DNA of 64,000 nt from Mogibacterium sp. (GCA_017431685.1 JAFRKO010000025.1:1-64000), one strand, 5' to 3'; counted from the first letter of the stretch, positions 6,874 through 18,479 are shown. Program-made: numbers and translations. Notes: generated from the letters alone by a model not told the origin.

Positions 6874-9414
6874 ATGAAAAAGACATTTATTATCATTGTC
6901 AATGTCGTCATTATGGCGTCCATACTGATTTTTGTTGTGCTCTACTCCAGAGCTGAAAGCAGGGACTCATACCGGAGACAGATAGAACACTTTGAAGACA
7001 CAACGGTCACCATGGAACGCGTGACAGGGAATTATCTGGAAAGCGAGCAGAGGATCTGCGATATCTGGGCGCGCTATATCAATAAAAAGGCCATGACAAT
7101 GGAAGAGGCAGCCGCTTATATCCGTTCTTCACATGTGCTTGAGAACACTTCGGCACATCTGATTTCCCTGGATACGCTCACGGGCCTTTCTACGCGTCCG
7201 AAACAGGGTACGGCCGATGACTATGCTGTTTCCTATGGACGGGTAGATCTCCTGAAGAACGTGGACTGGATCGATGAAATCGGGAAGTCAATCAACATAA
7301 CCCGTGCTTACACCAACCCGATGAATGGCGAGCAGTCACTTGCTTTCTGCAACATTGTCAAGCTGCATGATCCTGGAAGTGATACTTCCGGGAAAGCAGT
7401 CCTGCTGCGTGTCATTCCTATTTCGGTGCTTGAAGAGAAATGGGTTTTTCCGCAGACAGATCTGATGAACGCGGAACTGTCCATGATCGATGTAAACGGT
7501 GATTACATCCTTAAAGGAGACAGCTTTAAAAACGCCAGCTTCTTTGAGTTCTACAAATCATATAATCCAACGGATCCCGGATCATCGGGAAAACTGTTCG
7601 ACAGGATCACTTCCTCTACAGGTTCTGTTTCAATGATCAATTCGCACAAACAGGAGTGCATTCTTGCCTTTACACCTGTCACGGCTACTGCCGGCTGGAC
7701 ATTGCTGGGACTGGTGCCGGCAAAGGATCTTCATGCAGATACCGAAAACTGGCTGCTTGTAGGAGTTGTTTCTGCCGGCTTGCTGGTTCTGTTCCTCTGT
7801 GACCTGCTATATATTCTTTACTTTAACAAGCGCCTTCAGATCGCAGCCAGAGAAGCTGAGTCTGCAAATAAGGCAAAGACCGACTTCCTCTCAACTATGT
7901 CTCACGATATCCGGACTCCGATGAATGCCATCATAGGTCTTACGACGATAGCAGAGAAAAATCTGGGGGATGTTGAAGCGACAGGAGAAAATCTCCGGAA
8001 GATCAGTCTTGCCAGCAATCATCTGCTTACACTGATCAACGACATTCTGGATATATCGAAGGTGGAAAGCGGAAGACTGAAACTGAGTCCTCTGACGTTC
8101 TCAATTGTAGAAACGGTCGAGAACCTTGTAACGGTTTCGCAGCCGATGATCAAAGAAAAGAATATCGAATTCAGCTTCCACGCAAATCAGATGGAAAAGG
8201 AATATCTGTATACAGATCAGCTCCGTCTGAATCAGATATATATCAATATCCTATCCAACGCGATCAAATACACAGAACCAGGCGGGAGCGTCAGGGTAGA
8301 TCTGCGTCAGGAAAAGAGCGAAAAGCCGGGTTGTATACGGATGACCTATACCGTAGCTGATACAGGCATCGGAATGAGTCCGGAATTCATGCAAAACATG
8401 TACCAGCCTTTCTCGAGGCAGATAGACAGCCGTGTAAACAGCATTCAGGGAACCGGCCTTGGTCTGGCCATTACAAAACAAATGGTTGATCTGCTTGGCG
8501 GAACGATTGAATGTCAGAGCGAACAAGGCAAGGGGACAACCTTCACAGTCGTGCTGGATATTCCTGAAGCCGACAGGCAGCGTGAAGACATGCAGCTTGA
8601 TTCCCTGGATATTCTTGTTGTTGATGACGATGAGACCATGCTTCAGACAACTGTTGACATTATTGAGTCTCTTGGTGCATCAGCGGAGCTGGCACAGAAC
8701 GGACTGGAAGCGCTCGGCATGATCGAACACAGGCACGTTTCCGGACGGGATTACGATGCTGTCATTATCGACTGGAAAATGCCGGAAATAGACGGGCTTG
8801 AGACGATCAGGCGTATCCGCGCAGAAATAGATGCAGATATTCCGATTTTACTGATCTCCGCATATGACTGGTCGGATATAGAGGATAAGGCAAAAGAAGC
8901 AGGAGCGAATGCCTTTGTCAGCAAACCGCTCTTCCGATCTACTCTCTATGATAAGATCAACGATCTTATCGGGAAAGAGTCCAGATCCATTGAGCCGGAG
9001 GATGATTATTCCGACCTGCAGGGGCTGCATATCCTTATAGCCGAGGATAACGATGTCAACTGGGAAATCATATCCGCCATACTTGCCATGTACGGTATCA
9101 CTACCGAACGTGCGGAAAACGGCCGGATATGTGTGGATATGATGCGAGCGGCTGCAAAGGGCAGTTATGAACTGATCTTCATGGATGTACAGATGCCGGA
9201 GATGAACGGCCTTGACGCAACCAGAGCGATCCGGAAACTGGAAGACCCTTGGGCATCCTCTATTCCGATAGTTGCTATGACTGCAGACGCATTCTCTGAA
9301 AACGTCATGGAATGTCTGGATGCAGGAATGAACGGACATATTGCGAAGCCTGTCGATATCAAATTAGTTATAAAAGAGATCCGAAGAATCAATGACGGAG
9401 GAGGACAATTATGA
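6874..9414 (+). CDS. Hybrid sensor histidine kinase, membrane-bound, two receiver domains
   Basis: Start taken at the ATG at 6874 (AGGAGAT site 9 bases upstream; upstream in-frame ATG at 6820 has none), giving 846 residues. Order: TM1 (about 5-27), extracellular dCache-like sensor (30-290), TM2 (about 292-315), HisKA with FLSTMSHDIRTPMN (about 335), HATPase_c with GTGLGLAITKQMV, receiver 1 (about 577, Asp in IIDWKMPE), receiver 2 (about 718, Asp in FMDVQMPE). No HPt or DNA-binding output is present. Its stop overlaps the start of a solute-binding lipoprotein by 4 bases (ATGA), which implies coupled translation and possibly shared ligand sensing. Confidence 0.93.
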   Translation: MKKTFIIIVNVVIMASILIFVVLYSRAESRDSYRRQIEHFEDTTVTMERVTGNYLESEQRICDIWARYINKKAMTMEEAAAYIRSSHVLENTSAHLISLDTLTGLSTRPKQGTADDYAVSYGRVDLLKNVDWIDEIGKSINITRAYTNPMNGEQSLAFCNIVKLHDPGSDTSGKAVLLRVIPISVLEEKWVFPQTDLMNAELSMIDVNGDYILKGDSFKNASFFEFYKSYNPTDPGSSGKLFDRITSSTGSVSMINSHKQECILAFTPVTATAGWTLLGLVPAKDLHADTENWLLVGVVSAGLLVLFLCDLLYILYFNKRLQIAAREAESANKAKTDFLSTMSHDIRTPMNAIIGLTTIAEKNLGDVEATGENLRKISLASNHLLTLINDILDISKVESGRLKLSPLTFSIVETVENLVTVSQPMIKEKNIEFSFHANQMEKEYLYTDQLRLNQIYINILSNAIKYTEPGGSVRVDLRQEKSEKPGCIRMTYTVADTGIGMSPEFMQNMYQPFSRQIDSRVNSIQGTGLGLAITKQMVDLLGGTIECQSEQGKGTTFTVVLDIPEADRQREDMQLDSLDILVVDDDETMLQTTVDIIESLGASAELAQNGLEALGMIEHRHVSGRDYDAVIIDWKMPEIDGLETIRRIRAEIDADIPILLISAYDWSDIEDKAKEAGANAFVSKPLFRSTLYDKINDLIGKESRSIEPEDDYSDLQGLHILIAEDNDVNWEIISAILAMYGITTERAENGRICVDMMRAAAKGSYELIFMDVQMPEMNGLDATRAIRKLEDPWASSIPIVAMTADAFSENVMECLDAGMNGHIAKPVDIKLVIKEIRRINDGGGQL

Positions 9415-10706
9415 GAAAAACTTTATGCATGTTTTTAACGGTGCTGATGATCCTGGGGCTGGCTGCATGCGGCGCAGAAAAGCAGAAAGAAACAACTGCT
9501 GACGGTTTCAGCCCGGCTCTGGATACTTCTGCCGGCGGCACTGTTACCGTTGCAGGCGGCTACGACAACTTTGAGGCGCTGGAAGCTGAATTTGACAGTT
9601 TTAACGAATATTATCCGAATGTGGAATTGATGTTCACAAAGGTCGATGACTATAACAACATGATCGGCATGGTTCTGGACGGAAACGATGCTCCTGACAT
9701 TTACGTCAACTACTCATGGATGTATGGCCGCGATCAGTATAAGTCTTCCATCGATCATGCAGAGGATCTGTCCGATCCTGCGCTTGGACTTGATCTGGAC
9801 TGTATCCGCAGCAATATTATTCTGAATACGGATGACGGTTCACTTCCGATGATCCCTGTTTTCGCTAACACCTACGGCATGCTTGTGAACAACGATCTGT
9901 TTGAAAAAGAAGGCCTTAGTGTTCCTAAGACTTATCAAGAGCTTGTGGATGTATGCAATGCTTTTCGTGAAAAAGGCTATGAAAACCCGCTGATGGGTTT
10001 CTCCAAGGAGGAGACGACCTCTGTTTTCACACTGACGGCGTATCCGTTCTTCTGTGAAACTGTGGCAAATGATGCAGAGGCTGTCAAAAAACTCAATACC
10101 CTTGATGCTTCAGCCGGCGAGTATATGCGGCCTACACTTGAGAAGATGGAGCAGTTCCTGAACGATGGCTGTGTGGATCCTGATGCCTGTGCGAAGATTG
10201 AAGACAACTATGAAGCAGTGATACTTCGCTTCTTTGAAGGCGACGTTCCGATGATGACCTGCTCCGGAGATACTGTGTCCGGAACAAAGAAGAGGGAGAG
10301 CCGCTCCGAGGCGTTTATTGCCAATCCGTTTACGTATACATTTGTTCCGGTCCCTATGTCGGATGAAGGCGCTAACTTCCTTGACATGCCGAATCTGCAG
10401 TTCTCTGTAAACAAAGACAGCCAGAACCTGGAAATGGCTAACGAATTCATGCGTTTTCTTGTCACTTCACAGGAACTGAACAAGATGGCGCAGAACAAGG
10501 GCCTTATGTCGCCGACTAAGGATCTGTCTTTTAACAGCGTTTATGCTGCATTCGGGGATGTTCCGGAATCAAAGATCCTGTCGCCGGAAGTAATCGGACT
10601 GACTGATGATGCGGTCATACAGTTAAGACAGGCGGTTTATGGTGTTTGTACAGGCGCAATGACCATAGATGAGGCTGTTGCAAAATATGGCAGCTTTACA
10701 AACTGA
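9411..10706 (+). CDS. Orphan extracellular solute-binding lipoprotein (ABC sugar type)
   Basis: A 431-residue family 1 extracellular solute-binding protein. A signal peptide ends in the lipobox LGLAAC, with Cys20 lipidated. The mature protein shows the usual two-lobe pattern (LEAEFDSFNEYYPNVELMF, APDIYVNYSW, MLVNNDLFEKEGL, GLMSPTK). Sugars or oligosaccharides are the common ligands of this family. No ABC permease or ATPase gene is nearby. It is translationally coupled to the upstream hybrid kinase and followed by two more kinases, so it probably presents a ligand to a kinase sensor domain rather than serving an adjacent transporter. Confidence 0.9.
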   Translation: MRKTLCMFLTVLMILGLAACGAEKQKETTADGFSPALDTSAGGTVTVAGGYDNFEALEAEFDSFNEYYPNVELMFTKVDDYNNMIGMVLDGNDAPDIYVNYSWMYGRDQYKSSIDHAEDLSDPALGLDLDCIRSNIILNTDDGSLPMIPVFANTYGMLVNNDLFEKEGLSVPKTYQELVDVCNAFREKGYENPLMGFSKEETTSVFTLTAYPFFCETVANDAEAVKKLNTLDASAGEYMRPTLEKMEQFLNDGCVDPDACAKIEDNYEAVILRFFEGDVPMMTCSGDTVSGTKKRESRSEAFIANPFTYTFVPVPMSDEGANFLDMPNLQFSVNKDSQNLEMANEFMRFLVTSQELNKMAQNKGLMSPTKDLSFNSVYAAFGDVPESKILSPEVIGLTDDAVIQLRQAVYGVCTGAMTIDEAVAKYGSFTN

Positions 10707-10741
10707 CAGTAAGGAAATGATGCTGCCGGTATAAAAGAAAA

Positions 10742-10894
10742 ATGGAGTCTGCACGGGAACAACCCGAAAAACGTATATTGCGCATATCTTTTGCTATGAG
10801 CTGCATTCTTTCTGCAGTGGAGGTCGCTGCGGCAATAATCTTTAGTTCGCAAACAGTCCTGATTGATGCGGTTTTCGACTATCATAACAGCTGA
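10742..10894 (+). pseudogene. N-terminal fragment of a cation diffusion facilitator
   Basis: A 50-residue frame from ATG 10742 to TGA 10892-10894. After a basic start (EKRILRISF) comes one hydrophobic helix and the segment QTVLIDAVFDY. This is the layout of the first transmembrane helix of CDF/cation-efflux transporters, where R-x-S-F, then (S)QAVLIDAVFD are conserved. The remaining five helices are missing. It lies between the solute-binding protein and the next kinase and looks like a deletion relic. A short functional peptide cannot be excluded. Confidence 0.45.
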
Positions 10895-10947
10895 GTGAAA
10901 GTGCCTGGCGGTAAAGTGCAAGACACAGGAAATCTTCCCGGACGATA

Positions 10948-10956
10948 TGGTATAAT
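10948..10956 (+). promoter_or_regulatory. Extended -10 promoter for second hybrid kinase
   Basis: TGGTATAAT (10948-10956) is a consensus extended -10, 39 bases before the kinase ATG at 10996. Confidence 0.6.
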
Positions 10957-10995
10957 ATTATGAATGTTTATGCAGACATAATATGAGGGTTTACT

Positions 10996-13900
10996 ATGTT
11001 CGGCAAACGTTTCCTGCTAAACGATGAGACACTTCCGATAGTAGAAGAGATCGGAAGACATATGCCCGGAGGCTTTTTCATTTACGAAGCCGCCGGAGAT
11101 GGAAAACTGTTATATGTGAACCGCGCTGCGATGGATATTTACGGCTGCGCGGACCTTGACGAATTCAGGGAACTGACGGGATACACTTTCAGGGGAATGG
11201 TGTATCACGGAGATTATGATTCCATCGCGTCATCGATCGATCATCAGATCGAATCAAAAGATGACAATATCGATTACGTTGAATACCGCATCGTACGAAA
11301 AGACGGCGCTGTCAGGTGGGTGGATGATTACGGCCACTACACTGAGACCGACGCGTACGGCGGTATTTATTATGTCTTTATTTCTGACATAACAGAGAAG
11401 AGGGAGCAGCTGGAGACCGACATGGCCGTCCGTCAGGCTGTTATAGAGGCGCTCAGCGAAGCGTACCATACAATGTGGATCATCAACGATATCGAGTCGG
11501 AAAGCTTCTCTCTTTACCGCGGTGATACCGATGGCAGAACCATACACGCCTCTCCGATTCACGATGCCCTCAGCCATGCGAAGTTTTCGCAGGCAAAGGA
11601 AGAATACATAAGGACCCGCGTCGCGGAGTGCGACCGGGAGATGATGCGAGATGTTATAAATCTCAGAAAGATAGCTGAGATTCTTAAGGAGCGTCCGCAG
11701 TTTAACGTGAACTATCTCCGCACCATGGACGATGGAAGCGAAAGATACTTCCGCATAGAGTTCGCTAAAGTGAACATGCCGGGCGGCAAAACAGGTCTTG
11801 TCTGCGGTTTTAAGGATGTAGATGATGACGTGCGTCAGGGTCAGGAGATACAGAAGGCTCTGAGAGAAGCTGAGCAGGCTGAGATACGGGCGAAGCAGGC
11901 AGATCTGGAGCACCAGCTGGCCATGCAGGAAAAACTGCTTGAGCAGGAGAAGAAACGTGCGGAGCTCGACAGCATGATAACCGCCATGGCTTCAGATTAC
12001 CGCAGCGTATATCACGTGGACCTGGATGCTGACGACGCTGTCTGCTACCGCGCGGATCCTGATGACCCTAAACAGACGCCTGAGGGAGTACACTTTCCGT
12101 TCCACGGGCGTTTCATCGATTACTGTGATCATTATGTCGATGATGAATACAGGGATGGCTTCCTTGACTTCATCGATCCGGACAATATAAGGAAGGCTCT
12201 CTCAACGGAAAACATCATTGCCTACAGGTATCTGGCAAGGCGCAACGGCGTCGAATACTATGAGATGCTCCGGATGGCCGGAGTACGCCATCCGGCTGAC
12301 AGGGACGATAACATAGTTCATGCCGTAGGCATAGGCTTTACGGTCATTGATGAGGAGATGCGCGAGTCCATCGAGAAAAACCGCGCGCTTCAGGAGGCCC
12401 TTACCGCCGCCGAGCAGGCCAGCAAAGCCAAGACGGTGTTCCTGTCAAACATGAGCCATGAGATCAGAACTCCGATGAACGCTATCATCGGTATGAATAA
12501 TATAGCTCTCAACAACCCTGAACTGTCTGATGTGACAAGGGATCAGCTCAACAAGATAGGAGCCTCCGCTCAGCATCTTCTGCACATCATAAATGACATA
12601 CTGGATATGTCAAGGATAGAGTCGGGACGCATGACCATGAATCCTCAGGAGTTCTCACTGGTCAAGCTGATCGAACAGGTCAACACCATGATAGGCAGTC
12701 AGTGCCGCGACGAGGGGCTGACCTATGAATTCGTTGCCGATGGCAAGCTCGACGGCTTCTACTTCGGCGATGACATGAAACTGAGACAGATATTAGTCAA
12801 CATACTCGGCAACGCTGTCAAGTTCACACCTGAAGGCGGCAAGATAACTTTCACAGTAAAGGAACTGTCGAGAGCGGGCGGGGAAGCGACATTCCGCTTC
12901 ATCATGAATGACACGGGCATAGGCATGAGCGAGGAGTACCTTCCGAAGCTGTTCGATACTTTCAGCCAGGAAGACGCAAACACTTCAGCCTCAAGCAAGC
13001 TGGGAAGCACCGGTCTTGGGATGCCTATCACCAAGAACTTTGTTGAACTGATGAACGGCAGCATAGATGTCGAAAGCGTGAAAGACCGGGGCACCACGTT
13101 TACGGTGACCATATCCCTCAAGGAGTCCGAGCACATCGAAGCAGAGGGAGATAATGTCGATATAGCTCCTCACGAAATGACCGTGCTGGTCATAGATGAC
13201 GATCCGGTAGCCTGTGAACATGCCAGCCTCATTCTGGGCCAGGTCGGGATCAGATGCGACACGGTGTCATCCGGTGAGGACGGCGTCGAAATGGTAAAGC
13301 TGCGTCACGCGAGACAGGATCCGTATGATCTGATTCTTGTAGACTGGAAAATGCCTGAGCTGGACGGAGTAGAGACGACGCGCCGCATAAGAAGAGCCAT
13401 CGGCCATGAATCAGCAATCATTATACTGACATCTTATGACTGGGTCGATGTCGCTGACGAAGCGATATCAGCGGGAGTGGATACGTTCGTCCCGAAGCCT
13501 CTGCTTGCGGACAATGTAATGGATGAATTCAGGGAGGCTTTCCGCAGAAAGAAAGACGCGCTGCTTAAACAGAAGATCGACCTTAACGGCCGCAGAATAC
13601 TCCTCGCTGAAGATGTAGCCATTAACGCTGAAATAATGATAATGGTGCTTGGAATGCGCGGCATTACTGCAGATCACGCCGGCAATGGCCAGATAGCCGT
13701 TGACATGTATATGGCAAAAGAGCCGGGATATTACGACGCGATACTGATGGATATGAGAATGCCGGTAATGAACGGCCTCGAAGCGACCAGAGCGATACGC
13801 GCTTCAGGCCGGGCTGACGCTGAATCGATACCGGTGATCGCGCTTACCGCGAATTCCTTCGATGAAGATGTTCAGCGCAGCATGCAGGCGGGTCTCAACG

Positions 13901-14001
13901 CCCACCTGTCTAAACCGGTAGAACCGGAAGCACTGTTCGACACGCTTGAAAACCTGATAGAAAGCTCGCAAAGAAAGGGAGTGAAGCATGAAGGAAAATA
14001 A
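10996..14001 (+). CDS. Cytoplasmic PAS hybrid histidine kinase, two receiver domains
   Basis: A 1001-residue soluble hybrid kinase. N-terminal PAS domain (about 15-135: [23 protein letters not shown]-type core, then DITEKRE), a second sensory region, a coiled coil (about 280-330), a third PAS-like block beginning [14 protein letters not shown], HisKA with [14 protein letters not shown] (about 480), HATPase_c with STGLGMPI, receiver 1 (about 728, Asp in LVDWKMPE) and receiver 2 (about 867, Asp in LMDMRMPV). There are no transmembrane helices. The 3' end overlaps the next kinase gene by 14 bases. No output domain or HPt is present. Confidence 0.93.
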   Translation: MFGKRFLLNDETLPIVEEIGRHMPGGFFIYEAAGDGKLLYVNRAAMDIYGCADLDEFRELTGYTFRGMVYHGDYDSIASSIDHQIESKDDNIDYVEYRIVRKDGAVRWVDDYGHYTETDAYGGIYYVFISDITEKREQLETDMAVRQAVIEALSEAYHTMWIINDIESESFSLYRGDTDGRTIHASPIHDALSHAKFSQAKEEYIRTRVAECDREMMRDVINLRKIAEILKERPQFNVNYLRTMDDGSERYFRIEFAKVNMPGGKTGLVCGFKDVDDDVRQGQEIQKALREAEQAEIRAKQADLEHQLAMQEKLLEQEKKRAELDSMITAMASDYRSVYHVDLDADDAVCYRADPDDPKQTPEGVHFPFHGRFIDYCDHYVDDEYRDGFLDFIDPDNIRKALSTENIIAYRYLARRNGVEYYEMLRMAGVRHPADRDDNIVHAVGIGFTVIDEEMRESIEKNRALQEALTAAEQASKAKTVFLSNMSHEIRTPMNAIIGMNNIALNNPELSDVTRDQLNKIGASAQHLLHIINDILDMSRIESGRMTMNPQEFSLVKLIEQVNTMIGSQCRDEGLTYEFVADGKLDGFYFGDDMKLRQILVNILGNAVKFTPEGGKITFTVKELSRAGGEATFRFIMNDTGIGMSEEYLPKLFDTFSQEDANTSASSKLGSTGLGMPITKNFVELMNGSIDVESVKDRGTTFTVTISLKESEHIEAEGDNVDIAPHEMTVLVIDDDPVACEHASLILGQVGIRCDTVSSGEDGVEMVKLRHARQDPYDLILVDWKMPELDGVETTRRIRRAIGHESAIIILTSYDWVDVADEAISAGVDTFVPKPLLADNVMDEFREAFRRKKDALLKQKIDLNGRRILLAEDVAINAEIMIMVLGMRGITADHAGNGQIAVDMYMAKEPGYYDAILMDMRMPVMNGLEATRAIRASGRADAESIPVIALTANSFDEDVQRSMQAGLNAHLSKPVEPEALFDTLENLIESSQRKGVKHEGK

Positions 14002-17000
14002 GAATAAAATGAAGGCCGCGGTAATCGCCGGTGCGGTCATCGTGCTTCTCATACTGGTTGCCGGAACGTTCTATTTAGGACATGCAGCCAGACAGGATAC
14101 AGACAAGGCTGTACGTGCAGTAAGCCTTCTTTATCTTGACGAGCTTGCCGGAAGGCGCGAGCAGGTAGTTGAATCCAATCTCGAGAACAGGATAGAAACA
14201 ATACAGATAGCCGTTGACCTTATGACTGATGAGGACCTCAGCGACGAGGAACACCGTCAGGCTTACCAGAAAAGGATGAAGGCGCTTTATCATCTGGACA
14301 AGTTCGCTTTCGTCGGAGAGAGCGGCACGGTATATCTTTCCACGGGTCCGTCGGACGAGATAGGCAATTACGCCTTCAACTATAAAGCGATGACCGGGCC
14401 TGAGATATCGATTCTCAACAAGAACAGCACAAATAAAAAAGTCGTCATTGCGGTCCCGATAGAACCAAAGAGATTCGAAAATGACAATCTGACTGTCTGC
14501 TTTATGGAGATGTCCATGGATCAGATGCTCCACGGAGTGTCGATGGAGTCGAGTGAAAATGACGCGACTTTCTGCAACCTGTACACGAGCGACGGATATC
14601 CGTTGAGCAACGCAGTCCTGGGAGGTTTCGCGACTGAGGACAATCTCTTAGATGCTATGGAACACGCCGAATTCGACCCGGGCTATTCTTACGATAAGCT
14701 CGTTTCGGATTTCGAATCTCTGAAAAAGGGGGGGACTTCATTCAAATATAACGACAGAAACGAGACACTGACATATGTTCCTGTTGAGGGTACAGACTGG
14801 ATTCTTACTTATCTGGTCAGGGAGTCTCTCATCAGCGACATGATAAGCGATATCACCAACGGCACCATAATCAGAAGCACGATTCAGTCGCTGCTTATGA
14901 TGTTTGCGCTTCTTGCGGTTTTCGGCTTTATCCTTAGCCAGAACCGGAGGAACGCGAAGTTGATGGCTGAATACGAAGCTGCGGAAACCGAAGCAAGGGT
15001 CAAGCAGGAAGAGATGGAGCAGAGACTTGCTCTTCAGGAGGAACTCCTTGCGGAAAGGGAGCAGGCCGAGCAGCAGGACCGCATGATAAAAGCCCTGTCT
15101 TCAGATTACAAAAGCGTTTACTATCTGGAACTGGACAAAAATGAAGGGACCTGCTACCAGGCGCGTTCCGATATGCCGGGATTCAGGGAGGGAGATAAAT
15201 TTAAATACCTTGAGGCGGTCACCGAATACTGCAGCAATTACATCGCCGAGCCTTACAGGGAGGAATTCCTGAAGTTCATACAGCCTGACAACATCCGGAA
15301 AGGCCTGGAGGATCATCTTATCATTTCATATCGCTACATGATCAACGTGAACGGAAAAGAATCCTGGGAGGCCGTCAAGTTTGCCGGCGTCCGTCATCCA
15401 GATGAGCGTGAAGACCATCTGGTGCATACGGTCGGAGCGTGCTTCGCGGATATCGATGATGCTACAAGGAACGAACTCGAGCAGAAACAGCTGCTGACAG
15501 ATGCTCTTGAGAGCGCTGAGCAGGCCAACAAAGCCAAGACAGCATTCCTTTCCAACATGAGCCATGAGATAAGGACTCCGATGAATGCTATCATCGGTCT
15601 TGACAATATCGCTCTGAATGATCCGGAGACCCCGGGAAAGACAAGAGAGTATCTCGAAAAGATAGGGGCGTCGGCAGAACACCTGCTGAATCTCATCAAC
15701 GATATTCTCGATATGTCACGCATCGAATCAGGCCGCATGATACTCAAAAATGAAGAGTTCCCGTTCTCGGAACTCCTTGAGATGGTCAATACGATGTTCA
15801 GCGGTCAGTGTACCGACAAGGGACTCGACTATCAATGCCACATAATCGGCGATATCGATAATTACTATGTCGGAGACAAGATGAAACTGCGTCAGGTGCT
15901 GATCAACATACTCGGCAACGCTGTCAAGTTTACGCCTGAAGGCGGCAAGGTAGAGCTCACGGTCGAAAGGATCGCAAAGTTTGAGAACCAGTCGACGATG
16001 CGTTTCACCATATCTGATACGGGTATAGGAATGAGCAGGGAGTACCTGCCTAAGCTGTTCGACACATTTACGCAGGAAGATTCATCGATGACGAACAAAT
16101 ACGGCAGCTCAGGGCTTGGAATGGCTATCACCAGGAGCATCGTCGAGATGATGAACGGCAGCATCGAGGTGGAGAGCGAGAAAGGCGTCGGCTCTACATT
16201 CTATGTTACGGTCACTCTGTTCAATGCTGCAGACCATGAAGACGCGGAAACAGAAAGAACCGTCCGCCCGGATGAGATGACCGTCCTGGTGGTCGATGAT
16301 GATCCGGTCGCCTGCGAGCATGCCAAGCTGATACTCGAAAAGGCCGGGATCGCCGCTGAGATAGCGTATTCCGGACCTGAAGCAATAGAAAAGGTGACGC
16401 TCCGCCACGCCAGGCGCGATCCATACAATCTGATACTGGTCGACTGGAAGATGCCTGAGATGGATGGTATTGAAACTACACGCAGGATGAGAGAGATAAT
16501 AGGTCACGAATCCGCGATAATCATACTCACCGCATATCGCTGGGATGACGTCCAGGATGAGGCGATCATGGCCGGAGTGGACAGTTTCCTGCCTAAGCCG
16601 CTGTTCGCGAACACGGTAATTGAGGAATTCAGGAGCGCAATGAAGCGCAAGGGAGTGATATCTCCGGAAAAGAATAAAGCCGATCTTGAGGGGCGTCATG
16701 TGCTCCTGGCCGAGGATGTGCAGATAAATGCTGAGATCATGATGATGGTTCTCGCGGTCCGCGGCATCGAGGCGGATCTGGCGGAAAACGGACGGATAGC
16801 CGTAGAGAAGTTTGCGTCGAGTGAGCCGGGGTACTATGATGCTGTCCTTATGGATATGCGCATGCCTGAGATGGACGGACTCGAAGCCACGCGTACGATA
16901 CGGGCCATGGACAGAGCCGACTCAAAGGAGATCCCTATCATCGCTCTGACTGCGAACGCGTTCGACGAAGACGTTCAGCGCAGTCTGCAGGCAGGTCTCA

Positions 17001-17071
17001 ATGCGCATCTCACAAAACCGGTACAGCCGGAGGCTCTTTATGAGACTCTGGAGAGCCTTATAAAGGACTGA
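13988..17071 (+). CDS. Membrane-bound hybrid histidine kinase, two receiver domains
   Basis: A 1027-residue hybrid kinase: TM1 (about 9-31), extracellular Cache-like sensor, TM2 (about 294-316), coiled coil (about 325-360), PAS-like block beginning [14 protein letters not shown], HisKA with [14 protein letters not shown] (about 520), HATPase_c with SSGLGMAI, receiver 1 (about 764, Asp in LVDWKMPE), receiver 2 (about 905, Asp in LMDMRMPE). From the PAS-like block onward it is closely similar to the kinase just upstream, so the pair looks like a tandem duplication with swapped input domains. It starts inside the 3' end of that gene. Confidence 0.93.
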   Translation: MKENKNKMKAAVIAGAVIVLLILVAGTFYLGHAARQDTDKAVRAVSLLYLDELAGRREQVVESNLENRIETIQIAVDLMTDEDLSDEEHRQAYQKRMKALYHLDKFAFVGESGTVYLSTGPSDEIGNYAFNYKAMTGPEISILNKNSTNKKVVIAVPIEPKRFENDNLTVCFMEMSMDQMLHGVSMESSENDATFCNLYTSDGYPLSNAVLGGFATEDNLLDAMEHAEFDPGYSYDKLVSDFESLKKGGTSFKYNDRNETLTYVPVEGTDWILTYLVRESLISDMISDITNGTIIRSTIQSLLMMFALLAVFGFILSQNRRNAKLMAEYEAAETEARVKQEEMEQRLALQEELLAEREQAEQQDRMIKALSSDYKSVYYLELDKNEGTCYQARSDMPGFREGDKFKYLEAVTEYCSNYIAEPYREEFLKFIQPDNIRKGLEDHLIISYRYMINVNGKESWEAVKFAGVRHPDEREDHLVHTVGACFADIDDATRNELEQKQLLTDALESAEQANKAKTAFLSNMSHEIRTPMNAIIGLDNIALNDPETPGKTREYLEKIGASAEHLLNLINDILDMSRIESGRMILKNEEFPFSELLEMVNTMFSGQCTDKGLDYQCHIIGDIDNYYVGDKMKLRQVLINILGNAVKFTPEGGKVELTVERIAKFENQSTMRFTISDTGIGMSREYLPKLFDTFTQEDSSMTNKYGSSGLGMAITRSIVEMMNGSIEVESEKGVGSTFYVTVTLFNAADHEDAETERTVRPDEMTVLVVDDDPVACEHAKLILEKAGIAAEIAYSGPEAIEKVTLRHARRDPYNLILVDWKMPEMDGIETTRRMREIIGHESAIIILTAYRWDDVQDEAIMAGVDSFLPKPLFANTVIEEFRSAMKRKGVISPEKNKADLEGRHVLLAEDVQINAEIMMMVLAVRGIEADLAENGRIAVEKFASSEPGYYDAVLMDMRMPEMDGLEATRTIRAMDRADSKEIPIIALTANAFDEDVQRSLQAGLNAHLTKPVQPEALYETLESLIKD

Positions 17072-17099
17072 GGGTAAATGTAGACCCTTGGGATGAATT

Positions 17100-18479
17100 A
17101 TGAAAGCACATGTTAAGCTGATGACTGAGGGGAAGCCTGTAAGGCTGATCGTAACCTTTGCTTTTCCTCTCATGATAGGGAATATATTTCAGCAGATGTA
17201 TTCAGTAGCTGACAGCATGATCGTGGGGAAAACGCTTGGTGTTGCGGCTCTGGCTGCTTTAGGCGCGTCTACATGGCCGAACTGGATATTTCTCGGAATT
17301 GTAATAGGACTGTCACAGGGCGTATCGATCACACTTGCGCATTCGTTCGGACGCGGTGATGAGAAAATGCTTCGCAAAGGCTTCGGCAATTCCATCGTTC
17401 TGTGTGCTTCTTTTGCGGTCTGCCTGCTGGCGGCCGGTGAGCTGCTGGCTCCTGAGATGCTGAGGTTTCTGGGAACTCCGGAAGAACTGATACCGCAGGC
17501 ACTGGTATATCTGAAGATTTCCTATGCGGGAATACCAGTCATAACTGCGTATAATCTGCTGGCGTCAACACTCAGAGCACTTGGCGACAGCAGGACTCCG
17601 CTGTATTCTATGATCACCGCGTCTGTAATCAATATTGCGCTCGATCTTCTTTTTGTACGCGTTTTCAGCTGGGGAATCGGCGGTGCTGCCTGGGCTACGA
17701 TAATAGCTCAGTTTTTTTCTGCGTTATTATGCCTGCCGGCAGTGCTCAGGATCAGTCAGCTCCATATCAGGCGCACTGATCTTATCCCGGATATTCCGCT
17801 GCTGCGGTCTGTTGCTATACTGAGCGCTCCGATGATGCTGCAGAATTTCCTTATTGTAGCAGGCGGAATGGTCGTACAATCCGTAGTTAACACGTTCAGC
17901 GTTACATTCATAGCAGGTTTCACAGCGGGAGCCAAAATGCATGGCGTACTTGAGATCGCTACGTCATCATTCGGTTTTGCCATGACAACATATGTCGCAC
18001 AGAATCTCGGAGCAGGACGTATCGACCGTATCCATGAAGGTGTGCGTTCAGCCTTCTGGGCGGCAATCGCAACTGCATGTGTCATAGCTGCTGTCATGCT
18101 TCTCGCCGGACGTATGATACTGTCGGGATTTGTGTCAGGCACACCTGAAGAAATAAAGGCTACGGTTGATGTGGCATACAGATATCTGGCGATAATGTGT
18201 GTGTGTCTGCCGGTGCTGTATCTCCTTTACATATTCCGCTCATCCACTCAGGGCCTTGGCAACACATTCCTGCCAATGGTATCCGCATTTGCGGAACTGG
18301 TCATGCGAATAGCTTCTGCGCTTATATTAGCCAGAGTCATAGGCGAAGACGGGCTTTTTATAGCAGAGGTATCTGCTTGGGGCGGCGCGGTGGCCGTACT
18401 GGTATTCAGTTATTTTTACACTATACGTAAGATAGAGAAAAAAGGCGCGAAATCAATCTCTGCGATCCCGGGCCAGTGA
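17100..18479 (+). CDS. MATE-family efflux transporter
   Basis: A 459-residue polytopic membrane protein with about 12 helices. It has the MATE N-terminal signature (GKPVRLIVTFAFPLMIGNIF, then YSVADSMIVGKTLG) and its second-half counterpart (LSAPMMLQNFLIV, YVAQNLGAGR). MATE proteins export cationic drugs or metabolites by Na+ or H+ antiport. It begins 28 bases after the third hybrid kinase, so it may be read from the same transcript. Its last 27 bases overlap the 3' end of the convergent MFS gene. Confidence 0.93.
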   Translation: MKAHVKLMTEGKPVRLIVTFAFPLMIGNIFQQMYSVADSMIVGKTLGVAALAALGASTWPNWIFLGIVIGLSQGVSITLAHSFGRGDEKMLRKGFGNSIVLCASFAVCLLAAGELLAPEMLRFLGTPEELIPQALVYLKISYAGIPVITAYNLLASTLRALGDSRTPLYSMITASVINIALDLLFVRVFSWGIGGAAWATIIAQFFSALLCLPAVLRISQLHIRRTDLIPDIPLLRSVAILSAPMMLQNFLIVAGGMVVQSVVNTFSVTFIAGFTAGAKMHGVLEIATSSFGFAMTTYVAQNLGAGRIDRIHEGVRSAFWAAIATACVIAAVMLLAGRMILSGFVSGTPEEIKATVDVAYRYLAIMCVCLPVLYLLYIFRSSTQGLGNTFLPMVSAFAELVMRIASALILARVIGEDGLFIAEVSAWGGAVAVLVFSYFYTIRKIEKKGAKSISAIPGQ

